Shown: positions 1 through 10,144 of the stretch, piece after piece | Position numbering within the stretch: the first letter of the stretch is position 1 | How the letters are laid out: each line of letters starts with the position of its first letter | Source of the DNA: Pegoplata infirma | Lineage: Eukaryota > Arthropoda > Insecta > Diptera > Anthomyiidae | DNA: 64,000 bases | Assembly: GCA_963921195.1 (NCBI GenBank) | Contig: OY992539.1 | Span: forward strand, 98,278,964 to 98,342,963 | Reading direction: 5' to 3' | The notes under the pieces: model-generated | What the model saw: the letters and a program-made list of their open reading frames with translations, nothing else | What the model was told of the DNA's origin: nothing | Database searches by the model: none | Program-made: the position numbers and the translations under genes

Positions 1-322
1 AGCCATTTCTTAAAATAATGGCGTAAATGACCCATTAAAACGGGAGATAGAGGTTTAGCGTACTCTAGAAAAATGTTCCCCATAAAATTCTATTGAAGAC
101 ATCCAAACACTATTTTAAGTTCAAAAAATCATTAACATTAGTTTTTTCGACTTTTTTCCAACACCTTTGAAAAAAAACTGAAAAATTCAGTGGGCTATAA
201 AAAAAACTTGAGACGTTACAGAGCTAAACCCTTTGGGGTTTTTACTACTACACATAAGTACTTTCAAACTGTCTTGGTTTGGTTGAGGCCCTAAATGTGC
301 TGCTGCACTGTGTTATTTATAA
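1..322. other. Unassigned AT-rich sequence
   Basis: No open frame or terminal repeat is recognisable. A short stretch around 165-215 (a run 'CCTTTGAAAAAAAA' followed by 'TTCAGTGGGC') is echoed in the same orientation near 2728-2765, on the far side of the two mini-me elements. This suggests one older repeat family flanks both elements. I see nothing else here. Confidence 0.4.
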
Positions 323-1184
323 ACAAGTAAGAAAATTATAGTCGGTCAAGACCGACCATATAATACCCTACACCAGAGTTTCCCGGACCATGGGTCCCAA
401 GTTCAAACATGGACTGATTAGATCTATATTTTGTCAAATCTTTAATAAGTGTAAAAAGCAATCACTAATCAAATTTGAGTGGAATAGGCTTCTTTTTGTT
501 GACAATAAATCGCTTCAACTGAAGATCGGGCGAAATTTCCACATGGGACCTAAGTCCAAAATGGTCCGATGATAATTAGATTTGATAAGGTTATTAAATT
601 ACGCGTTTAACATACACAAACAGAATTTTAATTAAATATTTTCTATTTTCATGAAAATTGTGAGATTTATGTGAAAATCGGGAAGGTGGTTTGTATGGGG
701 GCTACTAGAAGAACTGGTTCGATTTCTTTAAAATTCGGAATGATGATTTGTGTGTATAAAACATTAATTCCTGCCAAATTTTGAAAAGATACCTATTAAA
801 ATGCGACTATTAGAGTCATTTGAGCCAAAACTAAAGAGGACCTTTGTATGGGGGCTAGGTCTAAATATGGACCGATTTCCAATTTCAATAGGCTTCGTCC
901 TTGGGCCAAAAGAGGCTTAAGTTTTAAATTTCAAGTCAATTGATCGAGAATTGCGACCTGTATCGTGTTTACACCGTTTACATGGACAGACAGACGGACG
1001 GACGGACGGATGGACAGACGGACGGACGGACGGACGGACGGACATCGCTAAATCGACTCAGAAAGTGATTCTAAGTCGATCGGTATACTTAAAAGTGGGT
1101 CTAGGACCAATATTTCGGGTAGTTACAAACATCAGCACAAACTCATTATACCCTGTACTTCAGTGTTGTGTAGGGTATAAAAAA
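323..1184 (-). mobile_element. mini-me/DINE-1-like element, family B, copy 1
   Basis: Read on the minus strand this starts with TTTTTATACCCTACAC, passes a mini-me core ('AACTACCCGAAATATTGG', then 'TTTAGCGATGTCCGTCC'), a short (GTCY)n array, and ends with 'ATAATTTTCTTACTTGTTT'. It encodes no credible protein; the open frames come from the CGGA array. The group is known in flies as non-autonomous Helentron-like DNA that moves without a target duplication. Copies at 1611-2438, 35170-36853 and 35699-36547 match over the whole length, so the ends are supported by comparison within the window. Confidence 0.8.
981..1043. repeat. (GACG/GACA)n tetranucleotide array in mini-me B1
   Basis: A run of GACA and GACG tetramers, the complement of the (GTCY)n proto-microsatellite typical of dipteran mini-me elements. 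It sits between the core and the 'CATGTAAACGGTGTAAACAC' segment. Its length differs between the B copies, as expected of slippage. Confidence 0.85.
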
Positions 1185-1610
1185 TGTTGTTGTTTCTAAA
1201 AAAATAAAAATAAATATTTAGAATATTTAATTTTTCTATTGACTGTTTCATTGTGACTTATTTAGATTTTGACATTTTAAGATTTTGACAACAATTCAAC
1301 CCATACTAAAAATGGGCAATTTTTCATATTTTACTAGTGGGCAATTTTTTGTAATGAAAAATTACCCAATTTTTTAATTTCGAAATTTTGCCCAAAATTT
1401 ATGAAAATGTGCTGAAAAACTTTGGGTAAGTTTTTATATGAAATATGGCCCAAATTTGTTTAAATAATTTTTGGGCGAATTTTCATTTTCTTTTTTGTGC
1501 GATTTTTCTTTGGGCGATAAACATTAATCGCTAAGGGAAGGTGTCCTCCGACAGCAACAAAAGTTTTTATTAAAATGTGTAAAAACATCTCCAAAGTTAA
1601 ATAATATAAT
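1185..1610. other. Spacer with repeated TGGGC / GCCCA motifs
   Basis: AT-rich sequence between two inward-pointing family B elements. The pieces 'TGGGCAATTTTT' and 'AAATTTTGCCCA' recur in both orientations between about 1310 and 1520, giving weak local dyad symmetry that could be a degraded foldback. No open frame is convincing. Confidence 0.35.
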
Positions 1611-2438
1611 TTTTTTATACCCTACACCACACTGTGGTACAGGGTATAATGAGTTTGTGCTGATGTTTGTAACTACCCGAAATATTGGTACTAGACCCAC
1701 TTTTAAGTATACCGATCGACTTAGAATCATTTTTTGAGTCGATTTAGCGATGTCCGTCCGTCTGTCCGTCCGTCTGTCTGTCCATGTAAACGGTGTAAAC
1801 ACGATACAGGTCCCAATTTTAAATCAATTGACTTGAAATTTGAAACTAAAGCCTCTTTTGGCCCAAGGACGAAGCATATTGTAATTAGAAAAAATCGGTA
1901 CATATTAAGACCTAGCCCCCATACAAAGGTCCTCTTTAGTTTTGGCTCAAATGACTCTAATAACCGAATTTTAATAGGTATCTTTTCGAAATTTGGCATG
2001 TAATCATGTTTCATCCACACAAATCACCATTCTGAATTTTAAAGAAATCGGACCAGTTATTCTTGTAGCCCCCATACAAACCACCTTCCCGATTTTCACA
2101 TAAATCTCTCAAATTTCATGAAAATAGAAAATATTTAATTAAAATTCTGTTTGTGTATGTTAAACGCGTACTTTAATAACCTTATCAAATCTGATTATCA
2201 TCGGACCATTTTTGGACTTAGGTCCCATGTGAAAATTTCGCACGATATTAAGGTAAAGCGGTTATTGTCAACAAATAGAAGCCAATTTCACTCGAATTTG
2301 ATTTGTGGGTGTTTTTTACACTAATTAAAGATTTGACAAAATAAAGATCTTATCGGTCCATCGGACCCATTTTCCGGGAAACTCTCGTGTAGGGTATTAT
2401 ATGATCGGTCTTGACCGACTATAATTTTCTTACTTGTT
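1611..2438 (+). mobile_element. mini-me/DINE-1-like element, family B, copy 2
   Basis: Full-length family B element in the opposite orientation to copy 1. It starts at the T-run before TATACCCTACACCACAC, has the core and 'TTTAGCGATGTCCGTCCGTC', the short GTCY array at about 1750-1783, and the end 'CTATAATTTTCTTACTTG'. Both ends match copy 1 in reverse complement. Apparent open frames of 90-97 codons on both strands are mirror images of frames in other copies and look like shadows of repeat structure, not genes. Confidence 0.8.
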
Positions 2439-2943
2439 TTAAATTGAGTTTGCTGGAGAAATAGTTGTCTCAATATTACTTAAATATTATGTTCACATCT
2501 TTGGAAGGTATCAGTTTTAAAACCGGTGAGAAATTCAAAATCGGTTGATATTCGAAAAGGTTACTGGCTTATAAGTGTAAAAAGTCCGAAAAAACATTTT
2601 TTTTTCCCGTACAAGACAGGGTCTTGTTGTACTCGACAACACCTACTAGAAATAAGTATCGCTTTCCAGGTATTTTTTTCTTTCGCACATTGTATATTTT
2701 TCTCATTAACGGTACTGCTTCCACGTGCCTTTGAAAAAAAAAACTTCAGTGGGCCATGAAAAAAAACTGTTAATACATGACCAAAATTCTTTAAGGGATT
2801 TAGTCAACTATTAGTCTACTTAAATTTTTTTTTTGTCTTAATCCAAATACATTTTCGTGTGGAACAGTGTAGGAGTAAAAAAGTTTATTCGATTAACAGT
2901 ATTTTTTATGTACTTGGATATTGTCGCATGTTATTATTTCTAC
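2439..2943. other. Unassigned AT-rich sequence
   Basis: Long A and T runs with a weak echo of the 165-215 motif near 2728-2765. The 77-codon frame at 2526-2759 has no recognisable domain and is probably chance. The last 8 bases, ATTTCTAC (2936-2943), are the left target duplication of the hAT MITE that follows. Confidence 0.4.
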
Positions 2944-3445
2944 TAGAGATGGGCGCGTGTGTGATTTTTGACTCACACTCACTCATGCTCACGACTGGAA
3001 TTTTTGAATCACGCACACTCACTCATGACCATATTTTTCTAATACAACTCACACTCACGTGCAGTCACGCAAGCTTCACTCACACTCACGTTGACTCACA
3101 CTTACGAAACTGTTTTTTATACCAAAAAAAAATCAAAAACTAAAATTTCAAAAATCTTTTAAAATTTTCAGCATAATTTAAAGTTCAGCGAAATTTCAAA
3201 TGTTTTTTTGCTTTTTTTATGACGAAATCTTAAATTAAGCCAAGTTTTCCAATTTTTTTGGTGCTTTTTTTGGTACAAAAGGAAGTATGAAAGTAAATAA
3301 ATCACGCACACTCACTCACGCAGTTCTTTTCTCCACTCACACCCATTCACAATCACGTGGTTTAAATAGAATTCAGTCACACTCACGTGTGATCATGCGT
3401 GAATCACGAGAATCATGCTCTAATATGCTCATGTGCCCATCTCTA
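2944..3445. mobile_element. hAT-type MITE with TAGAGATGGG ends (copy a)
   Basis: The element begins TAGAGATGGGC and ends GCCCATCTCTA and is flanked on both sides by the identical 8-mer ATTTCTAC (2936-2943 and 3446-3453). An 8-bp duplication with a TAGAG-type terminal repeat is the signature of the hAT superfamily. The interior is packed with short direct and inverted pieces of 'ACTCACGCTCACG' and several CACGTG sites and has no transposase. Related copies are at 6279-6793, 11834-12333, 53873-55020, and a fragment at 51204. Confidence 0.85.
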
Positions 3446-3453
3446 ATTTCTAC

Positions 3454-3779
3454 CACAAGCAGGTTTTAACAGTGCTATTATTTTGAGTGTGCACCCACCC
3501 ACTTTTTTTACAAAAAAATTCGAATTTATTACTGCATTCTGTATAATTATGTCAGGTTTCACTTTATAATATAAAATAAATAATATTTTTATTCAACAAA
3601 AATTTATTTTTAAACCGCCCTGTATGAAATTCTTAGCATGCTGCATTAGAGTGACATTTTTTTTTGAACTTTTTGAGGCTACTCAAATAAAATTAACCCC
3701 GCGATCAAAGTTGTGGATTTTTGAAAATTAAAAAAATATATATATCCGTCAATATTACCATACGAAACCACAAATCTGG
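3454..3779. other. Unassigned AT-rich sequence
   Basis: No open frame, terminal repeat or RNA motif recognised. It leads into the 9-kb inverted-repeat domain that starts near 3780. Confidence 0.4.
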
Positions 3780-4035
3780 ACGTGGGTATTCAGAGATGCG
3801 GTATGGACCCATTAAGACATTCCCATTTACAGTTTAATTAAATTCCAAAATCTCGCGATTTTATTTTTTTTAAAAATCACAAAAAAAAATTAAAAAGTGT
3901 TGAAGTTTAAAGAGCTATAACTTCTTAACTAAATATCGTATTTTTATAATCAAAACTAAAATTAAAAGCTAAACTTCTCTTCTTTAAACGCAAATTAAAA
4001 AAAAAAATGTGTCTTTAAAAAATTAATTTTTAATG
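3780..4035 (+). repeat. Foldback family 2, outer left arm
   Basis: The segment running through 'AAGAGCTATAACTTCTTA' and 'CTTCTTTAAACGCAAA' reappears reversed and complemented at 12493-12760. A second pair of arms of the same family forms the palindrome at 10145-10865. The outer arms enclose nearly 9 kb in which everything between them looks like mobile DNA. Whether the outer arms were ever one transposable unit is not shown. Confidence 0.6.
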
Positions 4036-6278
4036 CAAATACATTTTTTGAGTGCATTTTCGTTAACTTTTTTTCCTCTTGATTTTTTTTTAAATTTGCA
4101 TAAATATGAGCTAAAACACCTCAATTCAACCGACGAGTTCACCGCAGCCTTTCCAAATTTAACGAAATTAAGTACTGTGGTTTACTTTAACAAAAAGGAG
4201 ATTTTGCCAATTTTTCAGGCTTCTGGTCATTCCAGTATTCGAGATATGCGGTCTTGAAAATTAACTACTTCGTATATATTTGACAAAAGTGTTATCACAT
4301 AAATAAAGATGTCTCGAAAAGTAATAATAATTCAGGTCTCATTAGGGTTTCAAAAATTATGTAATGAGACAGCCTTTTAAATGGATTTCCCCGAAATTTT
4401 TTTTGAAAAAGGGCAAAGGTTACGGTTTTAACCTTAATTTTTGGAGAGCTATATCTCAAAGAACGATATTTTTAAAATTTTGGAAAAAAATATATGTTGT
4501 TAATAATCACCTATACTACTTAAATTAAAATTTTCAGGATTGAGACTTCATTAGAACTTTTAATATTAATAGAAATATTGTGACAGGAAAGAAAAAGCGG
4601 TGTAATTTCCCTTAGAAAAAAAAATATTTTTTTTGTCTTTGAAATTCTGGTACCATTTATGTATGTTTTTTACGTGCTGAGTCCAACTATGACCTTTGAA
4701 CTGGCCTATCGCTATTACTTTTCAAGATAAGTATATGCACCTAAATGTTCAAAAAAAAACACAGCAATAGCATTTTGGCAATTTTCACACATATAAAGAA
4801 TGGCCCGGTTATAATCTGGACGACTTATGTGCCTTATAACTTTTGAATGAAAAGTCACATTTTTATAATTTATGTATCGAATTAAAGGAAATTTTTCCAC
4901 TTTTTTTTGGTACAGGTTTCAAGTTTGTAGGTTAAATATTCTTTAGTACAGACGTCATTAACCGAAAAAAATATGAAGAAATTTTGCACATCCTTCGGTG
5001 CTACCTCTGCATCAAACTTAACATTAAATTTAACAGTATTATACATTTTTTGCTTCTTTATACTATCCTTCAATTTATTTTTTTTACATTTGGCAAATTT
5101 TTTTCGATTGGTTAAAATTGTGGGCAAAACTCATTTTTTACTCCATGTGATTTCTAACATCAAATTTGACGCAGGTTTCATGTGGCAACCTTTAAACTTC
5201 GTTTAAACATTGGTGTTTAAAAAGCGAAATCATGTTTTGGCATCAAACTTCGATTTTCTCTTGCGGGTTTAGTCATTTATCGCTCCGTAGAACTTAAATC
5301 CTACAGGATTCATTCGAGGTAGGTATGTTTTTTCAACTTGATATGTTTTTTTTTCAAACTTGGGCTAAAACGATATTTTTTTAACGCGTTTATGGTTTTA
5401 AATTTATGCTTTCTATAGCCCTGTAAGGATTCAAAACACTAAGCACTGTAAATTTTAGAATTTTAAAAGTTTAAGCAATTTCTGAATAGCTGTATTTCTC
5501 AAAAAACGTGAAAGTGTGCAAAATTTCTTAATCTTAATTTTGCTTAATGGCGTCTGTACGAAAAAATATTTAACCTACAAACTTGAAACCGGTAGCAATA
5601 AAAAGGTGGAAAAATTTCCTTTAATTTGATAAATAAATTATAAAAATGTGTCTTTTCATTCAAAACTTATAAGGCACATACATAAATCGTCCATATTATA
5701 AGTGGGCCATTCTTTATGTGCAGATATCTCGAAAACTAATGTCGATAGGCCAGTTCAAAGGTCATAAATGGACTCAGCACGTCAAAAATATTCAGAAATT
5801 TGGTAGCAGATTCTCAAAGACAAAAAAAAGTTTTTTTTTTCTAAGAGAAAATACACGACTTTTTATTTCCTGTCACTATGTTTCCAGTAATATTAAAAGT
5901 TCCAATGAGTTCTCCATTCTGAAAATTTAAACTTAAGTACTATAGGTGACCCTTAAGAACATATATTTTTTTCAAAATTTTTAAAATATAGTTTTTTGAG
6001 ATATAGCTCTCCAAAAATTAAGGTTAAAACCAATTAAACCAAAATGCCATTTTAAAGGCGGTCTCATTATCTATTATTTGCAACCTGACTGATACCTGTA
6101 TTTTTATTACTTTTCGAGTTATCCCTGCTGTTAGGTTAGAAAAAACTTACGGATGTTAGGTTAGTGGACCATTTGGTCCATACTTAATATTCAAACAAAA
6201 TAACAATTTAGTATTATATTTGTATATATTTTGGATCATTTCTACCTAAATACGATTATTTTAAACTTAACTCAACGT

Positions 6279-6793
6279 TAGAGATGGGTGAGTGAGTGAA
6301 TTTTGGGTCACGCTCACGCAAGAAATGTTATAATCGCTCATGAATCGCTCACTCGATTTTTTTCTTTACTCACGCTCACGCTCACATCAGTAAAACTAAA
6401 ATAAGTTACGATCATGCGTGACTCACGTGACTCATAATTACGCTCACCCCAATTCACGCAATATTCACTTACAAATACACAATTTTAAGGAAATTAAAAA
6501 AAAAAATCATATATTAGCAGACCGTTAATTTGAATTTTAACTGATTGCTAAACGAAAAATAAAATAAAACTATAAATAAAACTGAAAACAATACAAAAAA
6601 ATTATATTGAATCACGCAAGAAAAATGGCACTCATGCAAAAATTAGGCTCGATTTCTAATCACTCACACATACAAGTTTTGGAATCACTCTCACTCAAGC
6701 ATGATTCTCGTAATTAACTAGACTTTCGCTCGAGCGTGAGTCACGCGTGATTCACGAGAACCACGCAAGTCACGTGACCAGCACCCATCTCTA
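6279..6793. mobile_element. hAT-type MITE with TAGAGATGGG ends (copy b), nested in piggyBac copy 1
   Basis: Begins TAGAGATGGGTG and ends CACCCATCTCTA. The flanks are CTCAACGT (6271-6278) and CTCAACAC (6794-6801), an 8-bp duplication that has since changed at two bases. The interior is full of ACTCACG-type repeats. The same MITE with the same flanks occurs in piggyBac copy 2, so it entered the ancestor of both. Confidence 0.8.
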
Positions 6794-6829
6794 CTCAACA
6801 CAGCTAATGTAAACATTTGTTGAAGGATT

Positions 6830-7540
6830 CCCTTTTTTCATATTCTTTACTTTAGAGATTGTTTTGTATTACAATTCAACAAAAGGTACATATGTTAGTT
6901 TTGTTTTTTCCTATTATTTCTAATGATTCATCTCATTTAGGTGGCGTGGATATTGCTGATCAAATGGTTGGTTCCTACAGCACGAAACGCGATGGCCTAA
7001 CGTTATATTTGCAAACATACTTGATATCCCAGCAAAACCTAAAACATGGTAACGGTTAAGTAATGCATTACCATGTAATGCATAGCCCAATAAAAATTAA
7101 AAAATGTGTATTAATTTTTGACTATCGCTTATCATAGGCATTCACTATATTTATTTTTCATGCATTATGTAAAACTCATGCATTACTTTGAGTGACATCC
7201 CAAACAAAAATTATCAATCGAGTATAGGGTATTGTAAGGTTGTCTTATTCTATACTGGATTAATGATTTTTGTTTGGGATAAGACTCAAAGTAGCGCATG
7301 AGTCTTACATAATGCGTGAAAAATACAAAAAAGTCATGCCTATGGTAAGAGATAGGGGAAAAATGCAAATTTTTGTTTTTTTTTGCTATGCATTACATGG
7401 TAATGCATTACATGGCCGTCACCATTTTAAAAGTGTTGCTGGAATACCCGCTTTGAATGCGTGCATCCTATTTTCTAAAATCGACGTTTCATGGGCTCCG
7501 GCTATCGAAATCGCAGGAGAAAATATACTATGGACCAAAT
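6830..7540 (+). pseudogene. piggyBac transposase remnant, interrupted by a MITE (copy 1)
   Basis: Only the C-terminal part of the DDE domain is visible. One exon reads 'EIVLYYNSTK' and ends at 6885. A 55-nt GT-AG intron (6886-6940, with a CTAAT-like branch site) follows, and the frame resumes as 'GGVDIADQMVGSYSTKR'. 'YNSTKGGVD..DQM' is the conserved block around the last catalytic Asp of piggyBac transposases. The frame then loses phase and is cut by the MITE at 7028-7442. After it, 'VAGIPALNACILF' continues the family block that normally follows. Everything N-terminal is missing, so this cannot be active. Confidence 0.75.
7028..7442. mobile_element. Palindromic MITE with CCCAGCAAAAC ends, nested in the transposase
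   Basis: The left part runs CCCAGCAAAACCT then 'AATGCATTACCATGTAATGC'; the right part is its inverse and ends in GTTGCTGG. The two halves pair over more than 150 bases around a centre near 7230, so a transcript would fold into one long hairpin. It sits inside the piggyBac transposase frame. Relatives are at about 11168-11591 (same site, other copy), 49206-49815 (partly) and 50853-51575. Superfamily not recognised. Confidence 0.65.
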
Positions 7541-8154
7541 GGTCCCTTAACCTAAGATACGTAACTTTTTATTTTTCTCAGTCCTGGTTTAAGTCAGAAC
7601 CTAGATTTTTTGTAAATAACATTGTTTTATAAAAAGACCCCATGAGCAAAAAATCTAAGCCAGTATATATCACCGTTCAAAAGTTACAAAGGAAACAATC
7701 CAAAAATTGGACCAAATGGGCTTAACCTAACAGCAGGGTTATCTTTATTTATCTCAGAACACTTTTGTCAAATATATACGATTTTGCCAATTTTTAAGAC
7801 CCCATATCTCGGGAAGAAAAACTACCAGAAATTTCCGAAAGAAAGATCCGAAATTTTGGCACTATTACTTTTTTGTAAGGGCCCAACTATATTCCAAGTT
7901 TCATAAAATTCAAATGGGGTAAGGTCAAAAATGCTACACTCAAAAAAAAATCTCAGTCAAAAAATCTGTAAAACGACTTTCAATTTGAATTAGCAATCTT
8001 TTAGCAGATTGTTCTGCTGAGAAGGATATTTTTACTAAAATCTCTGTCATTCAGTTTAAGAAAATAACAAACATTTTACTATGTTTATACTGATTTTGTT
8101 TGCTGAATTTCATTATTTTTTCAAGGAATTTTTTTATATAAAAAAAAAAGTAGA

Positions 8155-8315
8155 ACAGATTGTCAGCAGATTGCTCTGCTGAAACCAGCAGATTGTTCTG
8201 CTGAAATCAGCAGATTGTTCTGCTGAAATCAGCAGATTATTCTGCTCAAATCAGCAGATTGTTCTGCTAAAATCAGCAGATTTTTCTGCTAAAATCAGCA
8301 GATATTTCTGCGAGT
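8155..8315. repeat. Array of CAGCAGA-N-TCTGCTG dyads
   Basis: About seven units of roughly 22 bases, each an imperfect palindrome AGCAGATTGTTCTGCT, head to tail. Isolated further units lie at 7990-8020 and 9070-9145, on both sides of the mini-me inserted in the same element. The spacing is close to two helical turns. Such subterminal dyads in DNA transposons often are transposase binding sites; here that is an inference. Confidence 0.75.
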
Positions 8316-8351
8316 TCGATGCTGGCTGGCGGCGCATGTTTTTTTTTTTTT

Positions 8352-8531
8352 TTATACCCTCCACTCTAGTGATAGAGGGTATATATAAGTTTGTCATTCT
8401 GTTTGTAACTCATCGAAATATCGATCTGGGACCCCATAAAGTATATATATTCATGATGCCCGATCGATTTTAAGACATTCTAGCGATGTCCGTCTGTCCG
8501 TCTGTCCGTCTGTCCGTCTGTCCGTCTGTCC

Positions 8532-8581
<50 letters not shown>

Positions 8582-9028
8582 GGAAAATGCTGTCGCGGAC
8601 AAAATATTGCACAAAGATGACTGAAACTTAACATATTTATTGGAAGTTCTCCCGAGAAGTTTGGTATTGCATTTGAGCGATATCGGTTCAGCGGTTCAAA
8701 AGTTATGAACGAAAATGTAAGCACACCTCAAAAATTTCAGTACATTCAACATAACCTAAAAATACAAAATGCTTTAATTCGGCTACTGGTTGGCATATGT
8801 GAACAAATTTGAACACCAAATGGTATTTAAACAAGTACGAACACAAAAAAAAAAAATCGCGGATTTTTTTTACCAAAATTTTTTTTTCGCGAAAATTTTT
8901 TTTTAAAAAAAAATTTTTTTTTAAAGTAATTTCCTTTTCAATAAAGTTTTTTGCAATAATCTTTTTGAAATTGTGGAGGGTATCACTACATTCGGCAAGG
9001 CCGAATTTAACTTTTTTACTTGTTTTTT
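8352..9028 (+). mobile_element. mini-me/DINE-1-like element, family A, copy 1
   Basis: Starts TTTATACCCTCCACTCTAG, has 'GTAACTCATCGAAATATCG', 'CATTCTAGCGATGTCCGTC', a long GTCY array, then 'AAATGCTGTCGCGGACAAAA', and ends with 'TTTAACTTTTTTACTTGTTT'. The matching copies are 27372-27990, 32662-33273 and 52418-52922. It is non-coding; open frames across the array are artefacts. It lies inside a TA-flanked MITE, so it is younger than that MITE. Confidence 0.85.
8487..8581 (+). repeat. (GTCCGTCT)n passing into (GTCT)n microsatellite
   Basis: The first part alternates GTCC and GTCT; the second part is pure GTCT. The clean switch suggests two separate slippage expansions within one array. The lengths in the other family A copies differ strongly (longest at 32806-32938). 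Confidence 0.9.
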
Positions 9029-9215
9029 GTTAGATTTATTCACCTCTTATGACAGATATTTAGCAAACCGAGTCTGCTAAAATCAGCAGATTTCTCATAT
9101 GGCTCAAAATGTGTGTATTTTCAGCAGATTTTTCTGCTGATTGGACAGAGAATTTATTTTGAGTGTACTTTCTTCGGTTGAATTGAGGGGTTTTAACTCA
9201 TATTATTAAAGTACA

Positions 9216-10144
9216 TTTTATCACAAAACATCAGCCATTATTTTCATGGGACGCAAAGGTCTTCTATGTTAAATATTTTCTAGAAAATCTAAAATAAAGT
9301 TGAAATACATTTGGAAAATCTGAAATACAATTGAAAATGGTGTAGACATTCCATGTGAGTTTTATCGCGTGAAAAAAGTTGTAAATTTAGATTTTTTTTT
9401 GGTAAAAAGTTGGTAAAATTACAAAAAAGTTCGTAGTAAATTTAATCCGGTTGGCCTCAATTTTTTACCAAATAGGTTAAAGGCTTAGGACAATTAAAAT
9501 TTGCCTGGACACTTAAAAAAAAAAATTAAAAAATTTCACTCTAGTGCTGCATATAGTTGCAGTTCAAAAATTTATTTATAACACATTCGAACGTATTTGG
9601 TGTCAACTTTAAAACTTACCCATTATAGTCAAAGTACACGGAAGGGCTTGTTATAAATTATTATAAACTTAAACAAAAATATTGTTTTTTTTTTTACGTT
9701 ATTTTTAAACATGCAAGTAAAAGAAGGATTGTACTTTCTTAACATTTTTCGAAGCCATAAAAAACTAACAATAAAGTAGAAAATAATAAAAACACCGCAC
9801 ATAAATATAACAACGTAAATATACATACTAATATAAATATATTTTTTTAAATATGAAATTTAAAAAAAGTAAGTGTTTCTTCTTTTTGGGGGCCATGCAC
9901 ATGTGTGGGTATATTTATACGCCCACAACATTTTCAAGGAACTATAAGTACAATAGTTTCAGATTGCACAGTAAACAAGAACATGTTCATGCATACACGA
10001 CATACACGATATAACATAAAAACAGAGTGACTGATGCAAGTTTGAACAAAAAATTTCCTGAATCCATGATTTTCTTTTTTTCCGAGTTTTTTGATACAAA
10101 AAATGTTTCAGAATCTCAGAATTTATCAAAATGAAAAATGTCTT
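9216..10144. other. Unassigned sequence between foldbacks
   Basis: AT-rich. The part around 9340-9480 ('TTTTATCGCGTGAAAAAAGT' followed by 'AAATTACAAAAAAGTTCGTA') resembles the repeated unit at 56363-56655, so a piece of that repeat family is present. The rest has no open frame above chance and no terminal repeats that I can see. Confidence 0.4.

Larger units (their letters stand above)
6123..7738 (+). mobile_element. piggyBac-like transposon, copy 1 (defective)
   Basis: The ends are CCCTGCTGTTAGGTTA and its inverse TAACCTAACAGCAGGG, and the flanks are TTAT (6119-6122 and 7739-7742). piggyBac elements normally sit in TTAA, so TTAT is unusual. Near the ends there are extra 'TGGACCATTTGGTCCA'-like subterminal motifs. 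The interior holds a hAT MITE, a broken transposase and a palindromic MITE. A near-identical 1.61-kb copy lies inverted at 10878-12488. Confidence 0.85.
7937..9165. mobile_element. TA-flanked MITE with CACTCAAAA ends
   Basis: Starts CACTCAAAAAAAAATCTCAG and ends 'ATTTATTTTGAGTG', flanked by TA on each side (7935-7936, 9166-9167). It interrupts the right arm of the foldback family 1 palindrome. Inside it carries an array of CAGCAGA dyads and, between them, a complete mini-me (8352-9028). The same CACTC...GAGTG ends with TA flanks are found at 17630-18510, 34119-37320 and 59465-61020, with weaker versions at 30759-31624 and 61130-61382. No transposase is present. Confidence 0.75.
4095..9215. 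repeat. Foldback family 1: long palindrome, right arm split by insertions
   Basis: The left arm (4095-5010) and the right arm (5540-6118, 7743-7936, 9166-9215) are inverted copies. For example 'CACCTCAATTCAACCG' near 4130 answers 'CGGTTGAATTGAGGGG' near 9176, and 'CAGTTCAAAGGTCATA' near 5750 answers the left arm near 4694-4710. Removing the piggyBac (6123-7738) and the TA-flanked MITE (7937-9165) restores one palindrome of about 2.3 kb with its centre near 5270. No protein is encoded. A diverged relative lies at about 19730-22330. Confidence 0.7.

Noticed and set aside
1524..2020. Overlapping 90-97-codon frames on both strands of mini-me B2
   Set aside because: Mirror frames occur in all family B copies, differ by frame breaks, and have no domain; the family is known to be non-coding.
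7270..7632. 120-codon frame as a gene
   Set aside because: It starts in the right half of the palindromic MITE and continues into the piggyBac transposase remnant and terminal region; it is a chance fusion.
8470..8724. Open frame with TDRQTDRQ repeats on the minus strand
   Set aside because: It is the translation of a (GTCY)n array. Equivalent frames occur in every mini-me copy with different array lengths, including CPSVRLSVCPSV on the plus strand at 32804-32986.
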